In this document: positions 6,807 through 14,036 of the stretch, piece by piece
How positions within the stretch are numbered: position 1 is the stretch's first letter
Layout of the letters: the number at the start of each line of letters is the position of its first letter
Source of the DNA: UBA4459 sp036351335
Lineage (GTDB): Bacteria > Bacteroidota > Bacteroidia > Bacteroidales > F082
Length of the DNA: 14,197 nt
Direction of reading: 5' to 3'
Assembly (NCBI GenBank): GCA_036351335.1
Contig: JAZBOW010000179.1
Location: 1 to 14,197, forward strand
Position numbers and translations under genes: made by a program
The notes under the pieces: model-generated
Database searches by the model: none
What the model was told of the DNA's origin: nothing
The model's input: only the letters and a program-made list of their open reading frames with translations

Positions 6807-7452
6807 ATGGTTCCCTTACTTCCCTACCGTCCTTAAAATAAAGGATTTTTTCAAGCTCGCCATCTTCGTAATACCATTTTTCAGTACCATTTTTCAGGTT
6901 GTTTTTATAAACTATTTCCCTTTTCAGGTTGCCATTGGGCCACCACGCTTTCTGGATGCCACTGCCCTGTTCAAAGTTTCCCACACCTACAATATCTCCT
7001 GATGGGCCATAGTACACCCATCTTCCAGAATAAAGCCCCTTGAGGTATCCTCCTTCAATTTTAATCTTACCGCCAGGAAACCATTCGAAATATTTACCTG
7101 AAAGCGTATCATGCAAATAATTCTCCTCCAGCACTTTGTTCCCATTTGAAGCATACGTATTAGCTTTTCCTTCAAGCAAACCATTTTTATAAAAAGATTC
7201 GGTTTCAAGGTAGCCATTGTTATACCATCTTTTCAAAGAGCCATCGAGCACATTGTCTTTATAACACACCTCCTGCTCCTTAAGACCGTTTTCAAAATAC
7301 CAGGTGGCTGTTCCATTCAACTTATCATTGTGGTAGCGCAGTTCTGATTTTAAATTCCCATTTTCCCAAAACGATTTTCTTGTATCTGTAGCACATGAAA
7401 CCAGGCCATAAATTAGCAGCGAAATAGTTGTAAACTTAAAAAATGTATTCAT
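6805..7452 (-). CDS. MORN-type repeat lipoprotein (YwqK-like fold)
   Basis: A 215-residue predicted outer-membrane or periplasmic lipoprotein. The N-terminus MNTFFKFTTISLLIYGLVSC is a lipoprotein signal peptide with lipobox LVSC, so Cys20 would be lipidated. The rest is eight copies of a MORN_2-type repeat of the form (W/Y)..NG.L..E..Y....L.G. The repeat glycine occurs at residues 32, 56, 80, 104, 128, 152, 174 and 198: an exact 24-residue period except for one 22-residue step. Such repeats form beta-hairpin ladders and often bind proteins or membranes. The 'antitoxin' label some databases give this family has no support here, since no toxin gene is adjacent. It starts 10 bases after the LysM gene and is almost certainly cotranscribed with it, so the two probably act together at the envelope. 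Confidence 0.85.
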   Translation of the reverse strand: MNTFFKFTTISLLIYGLVSCATDTRKSFWENGNLKSELRYHNDKLNGTATWYFENGLKEQEVCYKDNVLDGSLKRWYNNGYLETESFYKNGLLEGKANTYASNGNKVLEENYLHDTLSGKYFEWFPGGKIKIEGGYLKGLYSGRWVYYGPSGDIVGVGNFEQGSGIQKAWWPNGNLKREIVYKNNLKNGTEKWYYEDGELEKILYFKDGREVREP

Positions 7453-7462
7453 GACAATATGA

Positions 7463-9883
7463 TTAATCAGGCAGGCTGAGCTTTGTAAGTTTTAAATTAT
7501 GATACCTGAGAATATTCCAGCTTCTATTTTCATAGTTTTTATAGTTCCCTGTTTCGCTGAAATGGTAAGTATTCTGGATCATATCCATTGAATAATCAGA
7601 TATGCATTTTTCAAATTTTTTATCAATGTAAAACAATGACGAAAGAAAATAATACGTTATGTCAAAACCCGTAAAACCGGTAATTCCGGGTTCTGTTTTA
7701 TATTGTTCCCTGAATTTGTAGATCACATCCTGGACGCGTTCCTGTTTGTAGTCAATGTAGGAGGATGTAAAATAGGTAAGGTTCAAATTACTTGACTGCA
7801 CCTGATCAATATCATCAAAACGATCCCAGGTGGGTATGCCGATCAATTGAATATCAAAAGTATCCCTGTGTTCATTCAGCCTGTTCATCACATCCATCAC
7901 GAACGCTTTGTTATCGCTGTAAACGATCACCAGGTTTTCCCTAATTGGCGATGCATTTTTATAAAAGGGATGCAGACTATCAACTGAGTAATTGATTTTT
8001 GTTAATGTATTATCAAACGAAGTATATCCTATCGAACTTGACAATAACGTACCAGGATATATTTCTTTTCCTTCAACCCTGAATGTTGGCATTGGGTCAT
8101 TGGGGTTAAAATTCTCATTTCGCTTTGCAACTGAAACACCAAATTCAAAAAGTTCCCTGTTTCCAATTGAAACTTCACCCGGAATAACTTCTGAGATTGC
8201 ATGCTGTACTTCAATTACTTTATCCGCATCTTTATAAGCTGTTTGCGTGATGAGAAAAACATTGGCGTCTTCGTAATAGGCAGGTAATAATTTCTGCAGT
8301 ATTTGCAACTGGTATTCTTCAGCAGGATTCACTTTAAAGACAGTTTTGTATGTAAGCACAATCTCATCCCGGTAAGAAAATGGGTTTACTATAGGAATTC
8401 CAAAATTTCCGGCAAACAAAGCGACCTGGTCAAAATTTCGACTAAAGAAAGGCCCGATAATGAGATCCATGTCGCGCAAATTCCTATCCTTTAAAACTTT
8501 CGCTGTCTTGGTTATGCTCTGGTCTACATCATATACATATAGTTCAACGTGCATTCCTTGTTTTTCCAATGAATCTATGGCAATAAGTGCCCCTTCATAA
8601 AACGTGATAAAACGAAAAGGGTTAAAATTATCCTGCTCGTTCTGCAGAAATTGTTGTTCGTCAAGCTCTTCCATTTCTTCAAGATAAAATGGAATCATCA
8701 ATGCAATTTTAAATACACGTCGCGTATCGGGTTTGAATTTTTTCCGACAGTCCATTTCAACAGGCTTATCAGGTGCTTCTTCTGCTTCGTCTTCTCCTAC
8801 GTCAACGATATCAATTTCCGCAGGTTCGGGTTTGGCAATGATGGCCTTCTCCCCTATTGAAATATTGACTTTTTGTCCGGCTTCCAGGCGTTTTTCAATA
8901 CCGGGATTGGCGTCGCGTATTTCATAAACCGGAATTCCGTATAACTTGGCCACTTTATTCAATCTGGTTCTGGAAGGTACAGTGAAAACAAGGTACTCAT
9001 CTTTAACCTCCTTTTTTGGTATGCGTATGATCTGGCCTTCGCTAATATTTTCTGTCAAACCTTCGTTTGCAATGAACAGGTCCTTTACGGTAAGTCCGTA
9101 CTGCCTTGAAATGCTGTAAAGTGTTTCTTTATTTTTTATCCGGTAATTAACGTATTGGGGCTTTTCCTTTTTCTTTTTTATCTGTGGTATCCGCAGCCTG
9201 TCGCCGGGTGTAACTGTATTACCAAGGCCTACGTTAACAGCTTTCAGTTGCTGCACATCCACATCATAATCATTGGCAATACCCAGGGTGGTTTCACCAC
9301 TTTTAACCACATGCCTGAAATCAGGAACCACAGGGATATTGGGATCAAAACTCACTGTTTCAGTTTGAAGATCAACTTCCGGCTCGTCCTCGATTCTAAG
9401 GTCTGAAACACCATCCAGCTTATTAAATGCAGATTCGGCAGGGATTTTAATGTATGCTCCTTCACGAAAAGGTGCCTTCATCTCTGGATTCGCTTTAAGG
9501 ATGTACTCTTCCGGCACATGGTAGGTTTCTGACAGCTCTTTAAAATTTTCACCTGTTTCAGCTATATGATAAAAATATTCAAATTCGGCAAACTTCAATT
9601 CCTTATTCAGTTCTGTTTCCTTACTGATTACCGGTATCCACATTTGCTCTCCGATGGATATTCCCTGGGTGCTCCCGGGATTTTCGTAGTAAATCTCATC
9701 TACAGTTACTTCATAGGCTTTGGCAATTGAATACACCGTTTGGCCAGCCAACACCATATGCACATAATAGCGTTTGCCTTCTTTTACTTTTACAATTTGG
9801 GATTTTTCGACGGATACATTTTGCTGGGCCTGAAAACTAATTGCCGCCAAAAGTAACATGGTACTTATAATTAACTTCTTCAC
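7463..9883 (-). CDS. Secreted protein with five LysM domains and a periplasmic-binding-like (type 1) domain
   Basis: An 806-residue exported protein. A Sec signal peptide (MKKLIISTMLLLAAISFQA, probable cut after residue 19) is followed by five LysM peptidoglycan-binding modules near 40-84, 104-148, 190-233, 246-289 and 298-342. A charged acidic linker (about 350-380) follows, then a type 1 periplasmic-binding domain from about 388 to the end, beginning RRVFKIALMIPFYLEEMEE. The layout recalls gamma-proteobacterial LpoA, where a PBP1-like fold regulates a peptidoglycan synthase, and also the Bacteroidota proteins annotated as amino-acid ABC substrate-binding proteins. No permease or ATPase gene is nearby, so a cell-wall role seems more likely than transport; that is inference. 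The start is GTG; the next Met (residue 9) would remove the basic part of the signal peptide. The MORN lipoprotein gene follows after 10 bases. Confidence 0.88.
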   Translation of the reverse strand: MKKLIISTMLLLAAISFQAQQNVSVEKSQIVKVKEGKRYYVHMVLAGQTVYSIAKAYEVTVDEIYYENPGSTQGISIGEQMWIPVISKETELNKELKFAEFEYFYHIAETGENFKELSETYHVPEEYILKANPEMKAPFREGAYIKIPAESAFNKLDGVSDLRIEDEPEVDLQTETVSFDPNIPVVPDFRHVVKSGETTLGIANDYDVDVQQLKAVNVGLGNTVTPGDRLRIPQIKKKKEKPQYVNYRIKNKETLYSISRQYGLTVKDLFIANEGLTENISEGQIIRIPKKEVKDEYLVFTVPSRTRLNKVAKLYGIPVYEIRDANPGIEKRLEAGQKVNISIGEKAIIAKPEPAEIDIVDVGEDEAEEAPDKPVEMDCRKKFKPDTRRVFKIALMIPFYLEEMEELDEQQFLQNEQDNFNPFRFITFYEGALIAIDSLEKQGMHVELYVYDVDQSITKTAKVLKDRNLRDMDLIIGPFFSRNFDQVALFAGNFGIPIVNPFSYRDEIVLTYKTVFKVNPAEEYQLQILQKLLPAYYEDANVFLITQTAYKDADKVIEVQHAISEVIPGEVSIGNRELFEFGVSVAKRNENFNPNDPMPTFRVEGKEIYPGTLLSSSIGYTSFDNTLTKINYSVDSLHPFYKNASPIRENLVIVYSDNKAFVMDVMNRLNEHRDTFDIQLIGIPTWDRFDDIDQVQSSNLNLTYFTSSYIDYKQERVQDVIYKFREQYKTEPGITGFTGFDITYYFLSSLFYIDKKFEKCISDYSMDMIQNTYHFSETGNYKNYENRSWNILRYHNLKLTKLSLPD

Positions 9884-9914
9884 AGTGATTGGAATTCTTT
9901 GAGTAAACCTGATT

Positions 9915-9949
9915 CAAAAATAAAATAAACCGTTAGATGAACGTACAAA
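9915..9949 (-). promoter_or_regulatory. Predicted promoter of the LysM/MORN operon
   Basis: On the minus strand TATTTTTG (9915-9922) matches the -7 consensus. TTTG (9946-9949) lies 23 bases upstream, at the long end of reported spacing. Transcription would begin near 9909, about 26 bases before the GTG start. This shows the LysM operon can be transcribed independently of guaA. Confidence 0.5.
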
Positions 9950-10154
9950 CGGATTGATTTGTTGTCAACATCATTTATTATTAACCGTGGAATTCATATA
10001 CTTTTTTACTTCAATTTTGGTATAGAATATACGTAAGTAATTCCAACACCCGCCTTTGACTTTGCAGTTTCATTCATTGCCTCTATTGTAATCGTTGTAA
10101 ATAATAGTTATGAAAAATTGAAAAACTTCAATTCAGATAAAAAGCTATATTAGA

Positions 10155-10185
10155 TTGACTTACAGTATATTATTGTGTATATTTG
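10155..10185 (+). promoter_or_regulatory. Predicted promoter of the T9SS hydrolase gene
   Basis: TTG (10155-10157), 20 bases, then TATATTTG (10178-10185): an exact fit to the Bacteroidota consensus in both elements and spacing. Transcription should start near 10190. That rules out the upstream GTG at 10175 as start codon and supports the ATG at 10226 with a leader of about 35 bases. Confidence 0.7.
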
Positions 10186-10225
10186 TTTGTCTGCTAATAT
10201 TGACTCTAATTATACTATAAGAAAA

Positions 10226-11761
10226 ATGGAAACTATAAAAAGAACAAAGACGCTTGCCTTTTTACTAATAATCTTTTTACTTGGAATTGTATCAAAACAA
10301 GTTAACGCCCAGATTAATGGATACGAGGAGGATATTCAGGGTATCCATGTCGTTCATGTATGGGGAACTGACTACGAAATGGGCTATGCGTTGGGTTACC
10401 TTGAAGGGGACAAATTTGCGAGCATAATAGAAGACATTATCATTCCTTCCTGGGGAATTGAAGTTTGGAACCAGTACAGGGGCTGTTTCACCACCAACTT
10501 CACTGTCCCACCGCGTGCCGATGAGATGGTTGATGGTATGATCGGTGGTATTGGTGACAGGCCAGACAGCGTTATGTTTTCACCCTCATTGGGAAGAAAT
10601 TATGATGACATAGACCTGCATGTTTGCCATGCCCTAACTGACCTCAGTACAGTACTGTACGGTAGCAGTTCCTATTCCTGCACTTCCTTGTCTGCATGGG
10701 ATGCCGCAACAGCATCGGACCCAGAACTCCAGGGAGCTCCGTTACTTGCCAGAAATCTTGATTCAGATTACCACCCTCTATTAGCTGAAATGCATGCAGT
10801 GATCACGATGAGCCCAGACTCTGGCAACAAAGTAGTCCTCTTCGGGCAACCATTGGATCTAGATTGTTCCACGGCTATGAACGAGCACGGGATCAGTGTG
10901 ACCAGGAATGCTGCATACCATGATTACATAAGCTTCTACGAACCCGCATTCATGCCAATTGGATACGCTGCTCTAATGGGATTGATGGAAGATGACTTCG
11001 ACGATTCGGGAACAAACGATCTTAAAGACCTCCTGACAGCTCTGACATTTTGGAACAGAGCACCTTCTAAAAACCTTCATGTTGCCGCCCCAAGATCCCT
11101 TGGGTATCTAAATGAACCTGCAATAGTTGTAGAGATCAACAATGATTCTGGATATGTCTTCCGAACAGCGAGAAACGATCCTGTTCTCGGCCCAGCACAC
11201 ATGGCTGCAACCAATCATTTCAGGCTACTCTACCCCCCAAATCCGTGTAGTCGGTATGATCTGCTAAGTGACTCAATATCTGCTGACCCAGACATGACCC
11301 TGAATAGGTTCTGGGATTTCCTGGGATACTGCGATATTCCAGGTTGGCACACTTATTTGTCAGTACTTTTATTACCGGAGTCTAATAAAATCGGAATCGC
11401 ATTCTGCGACAGTATACAAGAATCTTGGGAAAAGGACCCCGTTTGGCTCACATGGAATCAATTGTTCCCTACAACAGAAGTTGAACCTGTCACGATAAGC
11501 AGCGGAATCACTTTAAACTCTATTTTTCCGAATCCTTCAATAGGCACTTTTTCTATAAGTTTTAACATACCTGTAACCTCAACTGTGCTCTTTTCCCTAT
11601 ACGATATATCGGGGAGACTAATAAAACAGCTCCCTTCGCAAGAATATAGTATTGGCATTCATCATGTTGAATTTTGCAATATACCAGCAGGTCGTTACTT
11701 GTGCAGGATGGTTTCAAACAATTATGAAGCTTGCAAAAGCATATTAGTACTTTCTCACTAG
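10226..11761 (+). CDS. Secreted C45-like (Ntn-type) acyltransferase/hydrolase with T9SS sorting domain
   Basis: A 511-residue exported protein. The start at METIKRTK gives a proper signal peptide ending VNA (cut after about residue 28) and lies downstream of a consensus promoter. Residues 40-62 (IHVVHVWGTDYEMGYALGYLEG) match the opening of C45/acyl-CoA:isopenicillin acyltransferase-like proteins. S-CTSLSAW with C152, the ARNLD segment (175-179) and MNEHGIS (218-224) match the Ntn-hydrolase core, where the cysteine becomes the N-terminal nucleophile after self-cleavage. The last 80 residues (about 430-511) are a T9SS type A sorting domain: SIFPNPS..., LYDISGRLI and the NIPAGRYLCRM block. The protein is therefore expected on the cell surface or outside the cell. 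The substrate is unknown; bile-salt-like amides, N-acyl compounds and lipids are all possible. It is a single-gene unit convergent with guaA. Confidence 0.75.
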   Translation: METIKRTKTLAFLLIIFLLGIVSKQVNAQINGYEEDIQGIHVVHVWGTDYEMGYALGYLEGDKFASIIEDIIIPSWGIEVWNQYRGCFTTNFTVPPRADEMVDGMIGGIGDRPDSVMFSPSLGRNYDDIDLHVCHALTDLSTVLYGSSSYSCTSLSAWDAATASDPELQGAPLLARNLDSDYHPLLAEMHAVITMSPDSGNKVVLFGQPLDLDCSTAMNEHGISVTRNAAYHDYISFYEPAFMPIGYAALMGLMEDDFDDSGTNDLKDLLTALTFWNRAPSKNLHVAAPRSLGYLNEPAIVVEINNDSGYVFRTARNDPVLGPAHMAATNHFRLLYPPNPCSRYDLLSDSISADPDMTLNRFWDFLGYCDIPGWHTYLSVLLLPESNKIGIAFCDSIQESWEKDPVWLTWNQLFPTTEVEPVTISSGITLNSIFPNPSIGTFSISFNIPVTSTVLFSLYDISGRLIKQLPSQEYSIGIHHVEFCNIPAGRYLCRMVSNNYEACKSILVLSH

Positions 11762-11841
11762 GAATATCAGAATACAAAAGTCTGAAATTAGTGGGTTTAA
11801 AAATTCATTTGAAATCATTTAAACTCTAAAAACATCACTCC

Positions 11842-11907
11842 GCACTCAAACTCACGCTCACACCCAAACCCACACCCAAACCCAAACCCAAACTCAAACC
11901 CACACCT
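11842..11907 (-). repeat. Hexanucleotide array with G-quadruplex potential behind guaA
   Basis: Eleven hexamers in perfect register follow the plus-strand pattern (A/G)(A/C)(A/G)C(C/T)C; the commonest unit is AAACCC. On the minus strand, which is the guaA mRNA strand, bases 11863-11889 carry five GGG runs separated by uniform three-base loops (TTT or TGT), with a sixth GGG at 11899-11901. The array begins 3 bases after the guaA stop codon, so it lies in the 3' untranslated region of guaA. No ordinary hairpin terminator for guaA is visible nearby. Whether a quadruplex forms, and what it does, is inference. Confidence 0.8.
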
Positions 11908-11910
11908 CTT

Positions 11911-13440
11911 TCATTCCCACTCTATTGTGGCCGGGGGCTTGGAACTAATGTCGTAAACAACCCTGTTAACGCCTTTTACCCTATTAATAATTTCGTTGGA
12001 AACCTTCGCTAAAAAGCTATATGGCAGCTGCGACCAATCTGCGGTCATGCCATCAGTAGAGCCGACAGCACGCAATGCAACTACGTTTTCATAAGTTCTT
12101 TCATCACCCATTACACCCACAGATTGAACAGGCAATAATACGGCCAATGCCTGCCACACTTCATCATACAGGTTATATTTTTTCAGACCACTGATAAAAA
12201 TATGGTCCACTTCCTGTAAAATTCTCACACGCTCTCTTGAAACAGCTCCAATGATACGGATACCGAGCCCGGGACCCGGAAAAGGATGGCGATTCAGGAT
12301 GAGCGGTGGCATTTCAAGCGCCCTGCCAATTCTTCGCACTTCATCTTTGAACAATGTATTGAGCGGCTCCACTACTTTGAGTTTCATAAAATCGGGCAAT
12401 CCGCCTACATTGTGGTGCGATTTAATGGTAGCCGAAGGACCTTTCACCGATACGGATTCGATTACATCAGGATAGATAGTACCTTGTGCCAGCCATTTAA
12501 CATCTTCAATGCGATGCGCTTCCCGGTCGAATACTTCGATAAATGTATTCCCGATGGCTTTTCGTTTGGCTTCAGGTTCATCAACACCTTCCAGTGCATC
12601 CAGGAAATGATCGGCAGCATCAACACCTGTAACATTCAAACCCAGATCCAGGTAAGAATGTAATACATCTTCAAATTCATTTTTACGCAATAAACCGTTA
12701 TCGACGAATATGCAATGCAGGTTTTTACCAATGGCCTTGTGAAGTAAAATGGCCGCGACTGATGAGTCGACACCACCTGATAACCCAAGTACGACTTTAT
12801 CGTTACCAAGTTGGTATTTTAAGGAACTTACTGTTGTTTCGATAAACGAATCAGGCGTCCAACTTTGCGAACATTTGCAAATTTCGACCACAAAATTCGC
12901 CAGTAATTTGGCACCTTCTGTAGTATGGTACACTTCAGGATGGAACTGGATGCCGTAGGTTTCTTCTTCCTTTATTTTATACCCGGCCACCTCAACATCG
13001 GAAGTGCTGGTTGTTTTTTCAAAGTTTGAAGGGAGTTTCAAAATGGTATCGCCATGCGACATCCATACCTGGCTGTTGTCCGACATACCTTTCATCAGGA
13101 TACATTCAGGGTGAATAAAACCCAGGTTGGCCCTGCCGTATTCGCGTATCTCCGAAGGCAGCACTTCTCCTCCCTCGTACTGAGCCAGGTATTGCGCACC
13201 GTAGCATACACCTAACAGTGGTATTTTTCCCCGAATATTTTCCAGCTTCGGAATAGGGGCATCTTCATCGCGCACTGAAAAAGGGCTGCCCGATAAAATA
13301 ACGCCTTTAATATCCTTATTGATGTTCGGAATTTTATTGAATGGATGGATTTCACAGTAAACATTTAACTCCCTCACCCTGCGGGCGATAAGCTGCGTAT
13401 ACTGCGATCCGAAATCGAGAATAAGTATGGTTTCTTGCAT
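11911..13440 (-). CDS. guaA: GMP synthase (glutamine-hydrolysing)
   Basis: A 509-residue cytoplasmic enzyme that converts XMP to GMP using ATP and ammonia from glutamine, the last step of guanine nucleotide synthesis. The N-terminal class I glutamine amidotransferase domain has the nucleophile C79 in LLGVCYGAQYLA and the dyad partners H167 and E169 in GIQFHPEV. The ATP pyrophosphatase domain has the PP-loop GLSGGVDSS (219-227). The C-terminal dimerisation domain includes RHPFPGPGLGIRIIG and ends PPATIEWE, as in all GuaA proteins. The start MQETILILDFGSQYTQLIARR is the usual one for the phylum. The length is close to that of E. coli GuaA (525). The -7 promoter element ends only four bases before the ATG, so the mRNA may be leaderless. 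Confidence 0.98.
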   Translation of the reverse strand: MQETILILDFGSQYTQLIARRVRELNVYCEIHPFNKIPNINKDIKGVILSGSPFSVRDEDAPIPKLENIRGKIPLLGVCYGAQYLAQYEGGEVLPSEIREYGRANLGFIHPECILMKGMSDNSQVWMSHGDTILKLPSNFEKTTSTSDVEVAGYKIKEEETYGIQFHPEVYHTTEGAKLLANFVVEICKCSQSWTPDSFIETTVSSLKYQLGNDKVVLGLSGGVDSSVAAILLHKAIGKNLHCIFVDNGLLRKNEFEDVLHSYLDLGLNVTGVDAADHFLDALEGVDEPEAKRKAIGNTFIEVFDREAHRIEDVKWLAQGTIYPDVIESVSVKGPSATIKSHHNVGGLPDFMKLKVVEPLNTLFKDEVRRIGRALEMPPLILNRHPFPGPGLGIRIIGAVSRERVRILQEVDHIFISGLKKYNLYDEVWQALAVLLPVQSVGVMGDERTYENVVALRAVGSTDGMTADWSQLPYSFLAKVSNEIINRVKGVNRVVYDISSKPPATIEWE

Positions 13441-13444
13441 GCGG

Positions 13445-13452
13445 CAAAGATA
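13445..13452 (-). promoter_or_regulatory. Predicted -7 element of guaA, at the start codon
   Basis: On the minus strand TATCTTTG matches TAnnTTTG exactly and is followed by CCGC and then the guaA ATG. Only a poor -33 (TTTC, 17 bases upstream) is present. If used, transcription would begin at or within a few bases of the ATG, giving a leaderless or nearly leaderless mRNA. Confidence 0.5.
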
Positions 13453-13498
13453 AAATATATACGTTCCCGAAATTTAATGAAGATATTTTTTTAAAGAA

Positions 13499-13530
13499 TT
13501 TGACAGATCAGTCGATTTGGTATAAATTAG
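13499..13530 (+). promoter_or_regulatory. Possible promoter of the small membrane-protein gene
   Basis: TTTG (13499-13502), 20 bases, then TAAATTAG (13523-13530), two mismatches from the -7 consensus. Transcription would begin near 13536, only about six bases before the ATG at 13542. It faces away from the guaA promoter. Confidence 0.35.
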
Positions 13531-13541
13531 CCCTTAAAAAA

Positions 13542-14036
13542 ATGGCAGGACCAACCAAATCACGAAAACGTAAAAAACGTTCGAATTACAAACCACTTAT
13601 CATTATTCTCATAGTGCTTGCGGCTATTGTTGTGGTATCGATAGGTATTGGTTATTTTCTAACTAAAGAAGAAGCTACCACAGAACCTGAACCAATAGAA
13701 CAGAAGAAAGAACCGAACACCAATGAATTGGAAGCTGTTAAGACGCCTTTGGAGGGCACCTGGGTAAGCAATTATGATGGGGCTATTCTGACAATTAATG
13801 GGTTAACGTTTAGCCTTGATATTCCTTCTGTTGACGCTTCAGTTTCAGTGAAGGGAACGCTTGCATCTGAAAAAACCCTGATTACTTTTATCAATACTTC
13901 AGATAATAAAATATGCCCGGACATAGAAGGACATTACAAGTTTAGATTCGAAGATGATGAGGTTTACTTTACCCTGATCAAAGATAATTGTGATAACAGG
14001 AAAGAACGTATGACGATGAGTTGGTTTAAGCTCTAA
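13542..14036 (+). CDS. Small single-span membrane protein with an extracytoplasmic beta-rich domain
   Basis: A 164-residue protein that I cannot assign to a named family. The N-terminus is strongly basic (SRKRKKRSNYKP, 7-18), followed by one transmembrane helix (about 18-40), so the rest should be periplasmic. An acidic, proline-containing linker (42-65) leads to a beta-rich domain (69-164) that opens LEGTWVSNYDGAILTINGLTF, like lipocalin-like or calycin-type small domains. Two cysteines (C125 and C150) could form a disulfide. The ATG at 13542 is chosen because the TTG at 13500 lies inside the predicted promoter and would add residues ahead of the basic anchor. The gene is divergent from guaA, and its TAA overlaps the stop codon of the convergent gene on the right. 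Confidence 0.8.
   Translation: MAGPTKSRKRKKRSNYKPLIIILIVLAAIVVVSIGIGYFLTKEEATTEPEPIEQKKEPNTNELEAVKTPLEGTWVSNYDGAILTINGLTFSLDIPSVDASVSVKGTLASEKTLITFINTSDNKICPDIEGHYKFRFEDDEVYFTLIKDNCDNRKERMTMSWFKL

Larger units (their letters stand above)
9884..10225. other. Intergenic region between divergent LysM and hydrolase genes
   Basis: This 342-base AT-rich stretch holds two divergent promoters, one at each end. Between them is a short AATTGAA-AAAC-TTCAATT hairpin (10116-10133) whose ACTTCAATT segment recurs at 10008-10016. A minus-strand open stretch at 10006-10107 ends in SKAGVGITYVYSIPKLK; it reads like an outer-membrane protein C-terminus but is too short to call a gene. I see no RNA gene or mobile element. 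Confidence 0.5.

Noticed and set aside
6805..7452. Antitoxin function for the MORN-repeat lipoprotein.
   Set aside because: The name is a database label for YwqK-like repeats. This copy has a lipoprotein signal, sits in an envelope operon and has no toxin gene next to it.
10008..10133. A repeated ACTTCAATT segment and a 7-bp hairpin as a regulatory or mobile-element signature.
   Set aside because: The segments are short and AT-rich and lack flanking direct repeats or any transposase remnant, so chance explains them.
10175..10225. An upstream GTG that would lengthen the T9SS hydrolase by 17 residues.
   Set aside because: The codon lies inside the predicted -7 element, upstream of the transcription start, and would place a polar stretch before the signal peptide. 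The ATG at 10226 fits both promoter and signal peptide.
11795..11824. Inverted repeat GTTTAAA/TTTAAAC as terminator of the hydrolase gene.
   Set aside because: The arms are seven A/T-rich pairs around a 16-base loop with no T-run after them, too weak to call.
13500..13541. A TTG start that would add 14 residues to the small membrane protein.
   Set aside because: The TTG is part of the possible -33 element, and the ATG at 13542 directly precedes the basic membrane anchor.
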